The position numbers were made by a program, and so were the translations under genes. Under the pieces are notes generated by a model. The model was not told the origin of the DNA. It did not search any database and worked only from the letters and a program-made list of their open reading frames with translations. From NCBI GenBank assembly GCA_002308795.1, contig DBVV01000146.1, positions 1 through 13,703 of the forward strand: a stretch of DNA of 13,703 bases, given 5' to 3'. Positions 7,017 through 13,663 of this stretch are shown piece after piece (the stretch's first letter is position 1; the number at the start of each line of letters is the position of its first letter). This DNA comes from Mageeibacillus sp. UBA1255. GTDB lineage: Bacteria; Bacillota; Clostridia; UBA1212; UBA1255.

Positions 7017-7904
7017 TTATTCGGTAATTTTCTCTAACTCAGCCTCTTCCTCAGGCGATATTGACGACTGCGAACCGGAGTTCTTTTTGCGCCTTCCCAC
7101 GTTTTTAACTTCAGCGGCGTCAAACTGCTGTATTTCGTACGTGTCGGCGCCTGTCTCGAAACTCACCTTAACCGTTTCTTTAAGATAATTCGCCTCTGTT
7201 ACGATCCCCTTGCCTTCCGGCGTCTCCACGATCGAACCCTCCGGCGGGACCCGCTTCATCGCGTCCTCGTACGCGTCCTGCTCATATTTGAGGCAGCACA
7301 TAAGACGGCCGCACGTACCTGATATTTTAGAAGGATTGAGCGAAAAGCCCTGCGTCTTAGCCATTTTGATTGAAACAGGCTGGAAATCGTTCATTGCCGA
7401 CGCACAGCATATCACCCTGCCGCAGATACCAAGACCACCCACGGTACGCGCCTGATCCCTTGACCCCACCTGCCTAAGCTCGATGCGGGTGCGGAAGATC
7501 GATGCTAACGATTTGACCAGCTCGCGGAAATCGATGCGGTTCTCAGCCACGAAATATATAAGCAGTTTGCTCATGTCGAACGTATATTCCGCGTTGATCA
7601 GCCTCATATCGAGCCCGAATTTCTCCACTTCGTCACGGCAGCGCACGAACGCCTCTTCTTCCCGGCGGCAATTCTCTTCGAACACTTTATCGTCCTCGGG
7701 CGTGGCGATCCTTATCACCGGTTTCAGCGGCTGCACCGTGAGCGCGTCGTCGATCTCTCTCGCATCCGTCGCCGCCTCTCCGTATTCCTGACCGTGCATC
7801 GTCTCCACCAGCACGTGCATTCCTTTTTTTATTTCAAGCCCGTCGGGGGAGAACAAATACGTCCTGCCTCCCTGACGGAATCTGACGTTTACGACCTGTG
7901 CCAT
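7017..7904 (-). CDS. ricT: PSP1 domain protein RicT (YaaT), iron-sulfur regulator
   Basis: A 295-residue cytoplasmic protein matching Bacillus YaaT/RicT along most of its length. In Bacillus, RicT forms the RicA-RicF-RicT complex, which binds [4Fe-4S] clusters and affects RNase Y-dependent mRNA processing, sporulation, competence and biofilm formation. The conserved centre is visible: DFRELVKSLASIFRTRIELR at 125-144, GGLGICGRVICC at 156-167, FQPVSIKMAKTQGFSLNP at 174-191 and KISGTCGRLMCCLKYE at 193-208. Cys 161, 166, 167, 198, 203 and 204 are the expected cluster ligands. The C-terminal ~30 residues are charged and variable. The ATG at 7904 has CAGGAG 5 bases ahead. It follows holB after 59 bp, the standard order. 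Whether RicA and RicF exist in this genome cannot be seen here. Confidence 0.95.
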   Translation of the reverse strand: MAQVVNVRFRQGGRTYLFSPDGLEIKKGMHVLVETMHGQEYGEAATDAREIDDALTVQPLKPVIRIATPEDDKVFEENCRREEEAFVRCRDEVEKFGLDMRLINAEYTFDMSKLLIYFVAENRIDFRELVKSLASIFRTRIELRQVGSRDQARTVGGLGICGRVICCASAMNDFQPVSIKMAKTQGFSLNPSKISGTCGRLMCCLKYEQDAYEDAMKRVPPEGSIVETPEGKGIVTEANYLKETVKVSFETGADTYEIQQFDAAEVKNVGRRKKNSGSQSSISPEEEAELEKITE

Positions 7905-7963
7905 AAAAACTCCTGAATTATATAATCTCCGTCATTTATGGGACCGCCGCCCGCGATCCCCGC

Positions 7964-8989
7964 TTATGAGACTCCTGCCGCGTCAATGATCTGCGCTGCC
8001 AGGTTCGCCGCTATCATCCTTTGATTTACGTTCTGCACGGTAAGCGGATACGCTCTCGTTACGGCGTCAACGATCTTTTCCCATCCGTGCCTGCCGGTGA
8101 TTTTCGCCAGCTCTTCTATTTTATTCCCAAACTGCCTGTTTTGCAACGCCTGCGTGCTTCCGGTACGTGCAAATATCATTACGTCCCGTACTATAGCCGT
8201 CAGTTCGAAAAACAGAAAATCCTTATACGGAAGATTATCCTTGTCCGTGAACAACGCTATAAACTCCATATAAAACGTGCCTGCTTTGCCTTTCCCGCTC
8301 CCTAACATCGAAAGAACGTCGAAAATGCGTTCTCTCAGCTTTCCGTAGAGCCCGAAATCCTTAAACAGGAGGCCTCTTCCTATTATCCCGTCCGCGTACG
8401 AAACTATAAAATCCTCGTCCTCCGCGGTGATCCCGGACGCTTCTCCGGCCATCCGGTACGCCGCGAGCACGTCCTCACGGCTGTAGCGGGCGAAATCAAG
8501 CCTTATCACTCTCGATCTGACGGTATCGATCAGCATTGACGGATTTGAACAGATCAGGATAAGCATCACGTATTCCGGAGGCTCTTCTATCGTTTTCAGA
8601 AGCGCGTTCTGTGCTTCCACGGTCAGTTTTTCGCTGCGGTCGATAACGTACACCTTCTTCGCCGATACCGTCGGTGCGGTGGCAATATCTTCCTCCAGCC
8701 GTCTTATATACTCAACCCCGATCGAGGCGCGGTTCTCATCGCCGCTGATCAGTTTGAAGTCCGGGTTCGTCCCGGCGGCAATAAATCTGCACGACGGACA
8801 GTTTCCGCACGGTTTTTCCGTTCCGTCCGGTCCGGTACACATGACTCCTCGCGATAGCTCCCGGGCAAAGCTCTTCCGTCCGATCCCGTCAGGACCGCAA
8901 AAAACGTAGGCATGGCCGTACCTGCCGGTATTGACCGCCTCCGAAAGCGTCCTTTTTATCGATTCCTGACCCAGAAGCCGCTCAAACAT
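7964..8989 (-). CDS. holB: DNA polymerase III delta' subunit
   Basis: A 341-residue subunit of the clamp loader, which places the sliding clamp on primed DNA during replication. Visible features: a P-loop-like GPDGIGRKS at residues 32-40, typical of delta' proteins that do not hydrolyse ATP; a zinc-binding set Cys51, Cys61, Cys64 and Cys67 (CGNCPSC); the Walker B-like KKVYVIDRSEKL at 111-122; NALLKTIEEPPE at 128-139; and TVRSRVIRL at 156-164, where the usual SRC arginine-finger triplet reads SRV. The C-terminal third is the variable collar domain. It starts 3 bp after the darA stop with only a weak ribosome site (AAGG almost touching the ATG), so translation is probably coupled to darA. The neighbours darA and ricT confirm the assignment. 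Confidence 0.95.
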   Translation of the reverse strand: MFERLLGQESIKRTLSEAVNTGRYGHAYVFCGPDGIGRKSFARELSRGVMCTGPDGTEKPCGNCPSCRFIAAGTNPDFKLISGDENRASIGVEYIRRLEEDIATAPTVSAKKVYVIDRSEKLTVEAQNALLKTIEEPPEYVMLILICSNPSMLIDTVRSRVIRLDFARYSREDVLAAYRMAGEASGITAEDEDFIVSYADGIIGRGLLFKDFGLYGKLRERIFDVLSMLGSGKGKAGTFYMEFIALFTDKDNLPYKDFLFFELTAIVRDVMIFARTGSTQALQNRQFGNKIEELAKITGRHGWEKIVDAVTRAYPLTVQNVNQRMIAANLAAQIIDAAGVS

Positions 8990-8992
8990 ACC

Positions 8993-9328
8993 TTAAAATT
9001 TATAGAATCTGTCAACGTCCAGCACGAAAACCGTTGCCCCGCCCAGCGAGACCTCGATAGGAATGGTCGGAGTCGCTCCCTGCGCCCCCGCGGTAGGTGA
9101 AAACACAGCCGGATCAACGTACTGTTTGCGTCCGCTTGATTTGCTTTTGATCAGTTCCAGCGCGCCTTCCAGCCTGTCCTCTTCCACGCCGCAGAGCAGC
9201 GTAGTGTTTCCGGAGCGGAGGAATCCCCCGCTGGAGCACATTTTAGTCACGCCGTACCCCTGGCGGTTCAGTGCCTCGGTAAGCACCGCGGCATCATCGT
9301 CATGGACAATAGCAATGATAAGTTTCAT
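8993..9328 (-). CDS. darA: PII-like cyclic-di-AMP receptor DarA
   Basis: A 111-residue protein closely matching Bacillus YaaQ/DarA (PstA), a trimeric PII-like protein that binds the second messenger cyclic-di-AMP. It keeps MKLIIAIVHDDDA at the start, VTKMCSSGGFLRSGNTTLL at about 27-45, which includes the ligand-binding GGFL(R/K)SGNTT loop, and LGGATVFVLDVDRFYKF at the end. The ATG at 9328 overlaps the aldo/keto reductase stop as ATGA and has AGGAGGG 7 bases ahead, one of the best ribosome sites in the window. In Bacillus darA follows tmk; here the aldo/keto reductase takes that place and yaaR is absent between darA and holB. It probably reports cyclic-di-AMP levels; its target in the cell is not established. 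Confidence 0.95.
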   Translation of the reverse strand: MKLIIAIVHDDDAAVLTEALNRQGYGVTKMCSSGGFLRSGNTTLLCGVEEDRLEGALELIKSKSSGRKQYVDPAVFSPTAGAQGATPTIPIEVSLGGATVFVLDVDRFYKF

Positions 9329-10317
9329 AAACGATCCCTCCTGAAAAGATCGGCCTTTCCGGCGATCGCACTGCCGGAAATCATCCCCGCACCGGCGAGG
9401 CTGTCTGATAATTGAGCGACGGTACGCGCTCCTATGATAGGCACCACCGGTATCGATCCCGGACGCGTCATCCAGGCTATCGATAATTGACCAGGACTGA
9501 GACCCGTATCCTCCGACAGCGCTTCGAGCTGCGCGTAACGTGCAATATTTTCTTCATTATAGTATCTTTTTCCTGCTTTTCCGCCCGGATCGGCGAACGC
9601 CCCGTTTTCATCGCGCAAAAGCTTCCAGAAAAATCCTTTCGCCTGTGATGAGTACGCGAATACAGGCATTGGATGGCTCAGATACCAGCCGTGTTCCTCC
9701 GCATCCATCTCCGCGAGCGTATCATCTCCGGCACTCCCCGGATTCGGTACGGCGCAGCTCCACTTGATCTGCGAACAGGCAGGCGGTTCGAGTCCGTTTT
9801 TCAGGCAATACTCCCTGATCTCCCCTATCCGTCCGTGCTTCCAGTTGGACACTCCCCAGTACGTAAACGCGCCGGAGCGGTGAAACTCGTCCATCCAGCC
9901 GGCTATCTCTTCCACGGGAACGTCCGGGGCGTCCCTGTGCAGCCAATAAATGTCAACGTGATCCGCCTGAAGACATTCGAGGCTCTCCTGAAGATCCGCG
10001 CGAATGTTCCTGTAGCTGATCCTCGAAGCGTGCATATCCCCGATCTCCGGAAAACCGCCCTTCGTACAAAGGATCACGCGATCTCTCAGGCCCGTGCTGC
10101 GCATCCAGCGTCCGATCACCTTCTCGCTCATATGCTTCTCGCCCGGAAGGTAATCTGAATAAACGTGCGCGGTGTCAATAACGTTTCCGCCCGCCCCTGT
10201 GTACGCGTCCAGAAGTTCGTCCGCGTCCGTCTCCGGGATCGTCTTACCGTAATAATCCGTACCCAGCGCAACACACGATGCCGGCGTCAATTTCTCAAAC
10301 AGTCTTCGGTACCACAT
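9325..10317 (-). CDS. Aldo/keto reductase
   Basis: A 330-residue NAD(P)H-dependent oxidoreductase of the aldo/keto reductase superfamily, a soluble TIM barrel that reduces aldehydes or ketones. The catalytic tetrad is intact: Asp48 and Tyr53 in NVIDTAHVYSDY, Lys86 in TKGG and His127 in WLHRD. YWGVSNW, QIKWSC and the late IPVVPIIGART (the cofactor-binding segment) follow in the usual order, and the length is normal. The ATG at 10317 has GGGGAG 8 bases ahead. The stop overlaps darA as ATGA, so it is co-translated with a signalling protein although it looks metabolic. The sequence resembles the general sugar/aldehyde-reductase branch; no specific substrate can be assigned. Confidence 0.92.
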   Translation of the reverse strand: MWYRRLFEKLTPASCVALGTDYYGKTIPETDADELLDAYTGAGGNVIDTAHVYSDYLPGEKHMSEKVIGRWMRSTGLRDRVILCTKGGFPEIGDMHASRISYRNIRADLQESLECLQADHVDIYWLHRDAPDVPVEEIAGWMDEFHRSGAFTYWGVSNWKHGRIGEIREYCLKNGLEPPACSQIKWSCAVPNPGSAGDDTLAEMDAEEHGWYLSHPMPVFAYSSQAKGFFWKLLRDENGAFADPGGKAGKRYYNEENIARYAQLEALSEDTGLSPGQLSIAWMTRPGSIPVVPIIGARTVAQLSDSLAGAGMISGSAIAGKADLFRRDRL

Positions 10318-10336
10318 CGTCCGGTCTCCCCGCCTG

Positions 10337-10828
10337 TCAGACGTTCAGTTTCATAACGGAAATGTCTGATATCTCAAGGGCGATCTCTTTTTCTATCGTT
10401 ATGATATCTCTTCTGATATCTTCGATCGTTTCTTCCTTTGCGCCGCGCTGCGGTCTTCTGGGTATGCTGTCGATCGTATCGCGTATCGAATGAGCGGTCC
10501 TGTCGTACCTGTCGCCGCGATCCTGACGGCGCGCCTGCTCAGGCATCTGACCGCCGCGCCCGCGTTGATGGCGGTTCCTGCGGCCCTGCTGATTCTGGCC
10601 TCCCTGCGGCTGTCCCTGGACCTGCCCCTCGTTCTGTCTGCTCTGGTTCGGCTGATTTTTATTAAAATCGTTCCGGCGTACCGGGCCGCGTCCGAAATTA
10701 TTCGCACCAGGCTGATTCTGACCGCCCTGAATATTGTCCGAAGCACGGTTTACGAACGATTTAACGTCACCGTTGTTTCTTCTGGCCGGATCCATGTTTT
10801 CTGTCTTAGAATTATCCAATTCGATCAC
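10337..10828 (-). CDS. Disordered Q/N/G/R-rich protein of unknown function
   Basis: The 163-residue product is not recognised. Residues about 34-112 are low complexity, rich in Gln, Asn, Gly and Arg (for example GQPQGGQNQQGRRNRHQRGR), with GRG/RGG-like groups of the kind found in RNA-binding disordered regions. Residues 131-157 (KEETIEDIRRDIITIEKEIA onward) look like an amphipathic helix that could mediate oligomerisation or partner binding. No cysteines, signal peptide or membrane segment are seen. The frame starts at GTG 10828, overlapping the previous stop as GTGA, but AAAAGG abuts that GTG; a TTG at 10819 has better spacing and is a real alternative. Membership in the tight operon, with a 4-base overlap upstream and 19 bp downstream, is the main reason to accept it. 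A nucleic-acid-associated role is only a guess. Confidence 0.68.
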   Translation of the reverse strand: MIELDNSKTENMDPARRNNGDVKSFVNRASDNIQGGQNQPGANNFGRGPVRRNDFNKNQPNQSRQNEGQVQGQPQGGQNQQGRRNRHQRGRGGQMPEQARRQDRGDRYDRTAHSIRDTIDSIPRRPQRGAKEETIEDIRRDIITIEKEIALEISDISVMKLNV

Positions 10829-11559
10829 CCTTTTACTGGTTTCTTTTCGATATTGACCCCTATCAGCTTCCCGTCGGGGCTCACGTACTCTTCAACTATC
10901 TCAGCGATACCGCCGCTTTCGGCTATCGCACCCTGTTTATCCCTGCCGCCTCTTCCCGCGCCGGTGAAGCGGCGGAAAAAGCCGTTTTTAGATGATTTTT
11001 CTTCTTTTTTGCTGTTCTTTATCTTTTCCGAAACGGGAAAAGACTCGCCGGAATACTTTACGCCGCGCCCGGCGGCGGTCTGTTTTTCATAATACGCCCG
11101 AAGCGCGATCTCGCGAAACGCAGGGTCAATATCGTCGATCAGCGCAAACTGGCGGTCAATGTATATTTTTTCTGAGTTTTCGTACAGCAGCGGTGCGTCA
11201 ATGTTCCCTTCGTACCTTTTTATATCTTCGGCTCTTACGGGGGCCGTTATTATGAGAAGCGGCCTGCGGAAAGAGCCGAACACGTACTTATCGGCCGGAG
11301 TGAGAGTGTCCTGCACCCTGCCTGCCATGCGGCCGGCGTCAATAATGTATGCCGTTTTCCGGTCGATGTCGAGGCGAAGGCAGACGTGATCCGCTTCGCC
11401 TCCGCCGGCGAACGTATCGGCGGGGTGCAGGAGGGCGGCAATATATTCTTTCCCGGCCCGCGGAAGGGCGAGGCCTTCCACGCCCTCTCCCTCCGGCTTC
11501 ATCCCTTTGGCCAGGATCTCTTCTGCTTTTTCTTTTTCAAGCCATATATATGCCAGCAT
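10825..11559 (-). CDS. Unrecognised 244-residue two-part protein
   Basis: Residues 1-160 look like a compact globular domain: it opens MLAYIWLEKEKAEEILAKGM, then has HVCLRLDIDRKTAYIIDAGR at 58-77, RRPLLIITAPV at 98-108 and YENSEKIYIDRQFALIDDID at 126-145. A Lys/Ser/Glu/Gly-rich linker follows (about 176-215), and the C-terminal 30 residues (IVEEYVSPDGKLIGVNIEKK) look like a small beta hairpin. The opening hydrophobic-Tyr...Glu-Ile-Leu-x-x-Gly pattern is loosely like that of DarT/ADP-ribosyltransferase-type folds, but no catalytic motif is clear and I do not assign it. No signal peptide or membrane segment is seen. The ATG at 11559 is the only usable start after an in-frame TAG; its ribosome site (GGGGCGG) is weak. 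It overlaps the disordered-protein gene by 4 bases, so the two products may work together. Confidence 0.75.
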   Translation of the reverse strand: MLAYIWLEKEKAEEILAKGMKPEGEGVEGLALPRAGKEYIAALLHPADTFAGGGEADHVCLRLDIDRKTAYIIDAGRMAGRVQDTLTPADKYVFGSFRRPLLIITAPVRAEDIKRYEGNIDAPLLYENSEKIYIDRQFALIDDIDPAFREIALRAYYEKQTAAGRGVKYSGESFPVSEKIKNSKKEEKSSKNGFFRRFTGAGRGGRDKQGAIAESGGIAEIVEEYVSPDGKLIGVNIEKKPVKG

Positions 11560-11594
11560 GCCGCCCCGCAGATCACCCGCATCCGGGTACTATA

Positions 11595-12743
11595 TTACAT
11601 CATGCTTCTGTAGAGAGCTTCGATCTCGTCAACGCTCGTGTCCCTGGGGTTGCCCGGGCAGCATGCGTCAGCAAACGCACTCTCGGAGAGGAAGCGCACG
11701 TCTTCGTCTTTGAGGATCCCCTTAAGGTCAGCGGGGATGCCCACGTCAGCCGAAAGTTTTTTCACCGCCGCGATAGTCGCTGCCGCAGCCGCTTCGTCGT
11801 CCATCATATCGATGCCGTCCACGCCCATTGCCTTGCCGATGGCGCGATAGCGCTTTCCGGCGACGGGAGCGTTATATTCGAGACCGAGAGGAAGGAGGAT
11901 AGCGCAGGCAACGCCGTGGGGCGTGTCGTACAGCGCGCTGAGTCCGTGCGCCATGCTGTGAACGATGCCCAGACCGACGTTCGAGAAGCCCATACCGGCG
12001 ATGTATTGACCGAGAGCCATTCCTTCGCGTCCTTCGTCCTTGCCCGCCACCGCGTCGCGCAGACTGTGGCTGATCAGGCGGATCGCCTCTAAGTGGAACA
12101 TATCGCTGATCGCGCACGCACCTTTGGTGATGTAGCCCTCGATGGCGTGGGTGAGCGCGTCCATACCGGTAGCTGCGGTGAGGCCTTTGGGCATCGACGA
12201 CATCATGTCGGGGTCAACGACGGCGATCTCGGGTATGTCGTTCGTGTCAACGCATACGAATTTGCGCTTTTTCTCGACGTCGGTGATGACGTAGTTTATC
12301 GTGACTTCCGCGGCTGTTCCTGCGGTCGTGGGTACTGCGATGGTGAATACTGCGTGCTTTTTGGTGGGGGCAACGCCTTCAAGCGATCTTACGTCTGCGA
12401 ATTCGGGGTTTTCGACGATGATGCCGATGGCCTTCGCGGTGTCCATTGACGATCCGCCGCCGATGGCGATGATGCAGTCTGCCCCGGCTTTTTTGAACGC
12501 AGCCACGCCGTTCTGTACGTTTTCGATCGTGGGGTTCGGTTTGATGTCGCTGTAGATATCATATGCGAAACCTGCCTTGTCCAGCAGATCTGTAACTTTA
12601 GCCGCAACGCCGAATTTTACAAGACTGGCGTCTGTGCACACGAATGCTTTTTTATGGCCTCGTGCGGTGAGCTCGGGCACTATATTATCGATAGCGCCTT
12701 TGCCGTGATACGAAATTGTGTTGAGTACGATCCTGTTTGCCAT
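11595..12743 (-). CDS. fucO: Lactaldehyde reductase (L-1,2-propanediol oxidoreductase), iron-containing alcohol dehydrogenase
   Basis: The 382-residue product aligns throughout with E. coli FucO, which reduces L-lactaldehyde to L-1,2-propanediol during anaerobic fucose or rhamnose breakdown. Shared blocks include MANR at the start, IAIGGGSSMDTAKAIGII at 92-109, NPEFADVRSLEG, PTTAGTAAEVTINYVITD at 138-155, ATGMDALTHAIEGYIT and MGFSNVGLGIVHSMAHGLSA. The Fe ligands equivalent to E. coli Asp196, His200, His263 and His277 are Asp195, His199, His262 and His276. Asp38, the counterpart of Asp39, favours NAD(H) over NADP(H). A strong AAGGAGG lies 8 bases ahead of the ATG. No fucose or rhamnose catabolic enzyme is seen nearby, so the physiological substrate could be another short aldehyde, such as glycolaldehyde or methylglyoxal-derived lactaldehyde. 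Confidence 0.92.
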   Translation of the reverse strand: MANRIVLNTISYHGKGAIDNIVPELTARGHKKAFVCTDASLVKFGVAAKVTDLLDKAGFAYDIYSDIKPNPTIENVQNGVAAFKKAGADCIIAIGGGSSMDTAKAIGIIVENPEFADVRSLEGVAPTKKHAVFTIAVPTTAGTAAEVTINYVITDVEKKRKFVCVDTNDIPEIAVVDPDMMSSMPKGLTAATGMDALTHAIEGYITKGACAISDMFHLEAIRLISHSLRDAVAGKDEGREGMALGQYIAGMGFSNVGLGIVHSMAHGLSALYDTPHGVACAILLPLGLEYNAPVAGKRYRAIGKAMGVDGIDMMDDEAAAAATIAAVKKLSADVGIPADLKGILKDEDVRFLSESAFADACCPGNPRDTSVDEIEALYRSMM

Positions 12744-12751
12744 TAAATGGT

Positions 12752-12758
12752 CCTCCTT
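12752..12758 (-). promoter_or_regulatory. Near-perfect ribosome binding site of fucO after an A+T-rich leader
   Basis: AAGGAGG lies 8 bases ahead of the fucO ATG and is preceded by an A/T-only run (about 12757-12776). The 58-bp gap to the SIS gene contains -10-like TATAAA and TATATT stretches, but no -35 box at the right distance, so no separate promoter is claimed. Confidence 0.7.
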
Positions 12759-12801
12759 AAAATATATTTATATTTACTGTTTTCCTGTGTTTACGGTTCG
12801 T

Positions 12802-13548
12802 TTACCAGCCGTATTGATCATAATGCGGCTCGATGACGGTCTTGTTGTAGTCGTTTCCTCCGGGGAAGTTCGCGCTCTTCAGGATGCCGGGAGTGATGCC
12901 TTTCTCGAGCAGCTTGTCCACCGCCACGGACGTGATGCTCCACATGATGTAGTCGGACGCGATCCCAGATGCTGCGCCGAAACGAGCCTCGATCCCGGGG
13001 ACCTCTAACATAGCCTCCGCCGCCGGAGCGCAGTTGTCCAGCGTGAGCGTGGCGATCTCGTACAGTTTTTTGCCCGAAGGATGCACCGGATCCACCTGGC
13101 GGGCATATTCCATTGACGTGAATGCTATAACTTTAACGCCCAGCTTTTCCGCTTCGTATGCCAGGTCAACTACTTTTACCGTTCTGCCTGATACCGAGCT
13201 TACGAACAGCACGTCTCCGGGCCGTATGTTCGACTGGGTCAATGCGTATTTCGCGGCTGCCACGGTTTCTCTGTCGTAGCCCAGGTCCGAGCGATCTCTC
13301 GCCCGCGCGGGGCTCTCCACTTTGAGGTCGTAGCTGAAGTGTTTGTAGAAGATCGGGCCTCCGCCGCGGTAGATCGAATCCATCTCCATAAAGTGGCATA
13401 TGCTGGACAGGAAAATACACCCGCCGTTCGCTACGCTGTCGGCAATCATTTCGCCGGCTTTTATTATGTTTTCGCGCTGTGTCTCTCTGACTTTTCTGAA
13501 CAGGTCGTCAACGGCCTTCTGGTATCTGTCTATCAACATTTCGCTCAT
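12802..13548 (-). CDS. SIS-domain sugar-phosphate binding protein, UPF0309-like
   Basis: The 248-residue cytoplasmic protein resembles the UPF0309 branch of SIS (sugar isomerase) proteins, which bind phosphosugars; the reaction of this branch is not established. Family features visible: an N-terminal helix LIDRYQKAVDDLFRKVRETQ, the fold block ADSVANGGCIFL, YRGGG at 60-64, PGDVLFVSSVSGRT at 110-123 with the SxSG phosphate-binding loop, VIAFTSMEYA at 140-149, LDNCAP at 170-175, and the end LKSANFPGGNDYN. The GHSH group usual after the first strand is replaced by SSICHFMEMD, so the active site may differ. The ATG at 13548 has AAGGAG 5 bases ahead. It is the first full gene after the operon promoter, and a short upstream frame overlaps its start. 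Next to fucO it suggests sugar or aldehyde metabolism. Confidence 0.85.
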   Translation of the reverse strand: MSEMLIDRYQKAVDDLFRKVRETQRENIIKAGEMIADSVANGGCIFLSSICHFMEMDSIYRGGGPIFYKHFSYDLKVESPARARDRSDLGYDRETVAAAKYALTQSNIRPGDVLFVSSVSGRTVKVVDLAYEAEKLGVKVIAFTSMEYARQVDPVHPSGKKLYEIATLTLDNCAPAAEAMLEVPGIEARFGAASGIASDYIMWSITSVAVDKLLEKGITPGILKSANFPGGNDYNKTVIEPHYDQYGW

Positions 13549-13616
13549 GTTTGCTCCTTCTGCTCTTTTCCCCGCGCGTGCCCGCCTGTTTCTGACGTGG
13601 CCGGGGTGCTGAGCAT
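13545..13616 (-). CDS. Possible 23-residue leader peptide overlapping the SIS gene start
   Basis: An ATG at 13616 opens a 24-codon frame (including stop) that begins MLSTPATSETGG, ends GKEQKEQT, and stops at a TGA overlapping the SIS start codon as ATGA. AAAAGGGA lies 8 bases ahead of the ATG, but the predicted transcript begins only about 12 bases before the ATG, so much of that site is at the extreme 5' end. The overlap would couple SIS translation to the leader. It has no run of one amino acid, so classical attenuation is not suggested. A chance frame is quite possible. Confidence 0.3.
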   Translation of the reverse strand: MLSTPATSETGGHARGKEQKEQT

Positions 13617-13634
13617 CGCTGAAATCCCTTTTAA

Positions 13635-13663
13635 ATTATACCCGAAATCGGGGCTGAAAGCAA
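13635..13663 (-). promoter_or_regulatory. Sigma-A promoter of the long minus-strand operon, with inverted repeats
   Basis: Read on the - strand, TTGCTT (13663-13658) and TATAAT (13640-13635) are 17 bp apart: a perfect -10 box and a partial -35 box. The spacer contains CCCGA-TT-TCGGG (13641-13652), a perfect 5-bp inverted repeat touching the -10 box. A second repeat, GCAAC/GTTGC (13660-13664 and 13673-13677), overlaps the -35 box. These are suitable places for a repressor or activator. Transcription would start near 13628, about 80 bases before the SIS gene. The remaining bases to the right edge (13678-13703) show no gene. Confidence 0.72.

Noticed and set aside
7917..7926. ATTATATAAT palindrome before ricT as a promoter
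   Set aside because: It reads as a -10 box on either strand, but no -35 box lies at the right distance on the - strand. ricT can be read from the upstream operon.
10490..11092. Hydrophobic 200-codon + strand frame opposite the two unknown genes, which could look like a membrane protein
   Set aside because: It crosses the boundary between two tightly coupled - strand genes. Its leucine/valine-rich look is what the complement of Gln/Asn/Arg/Lys-rich codons gives.
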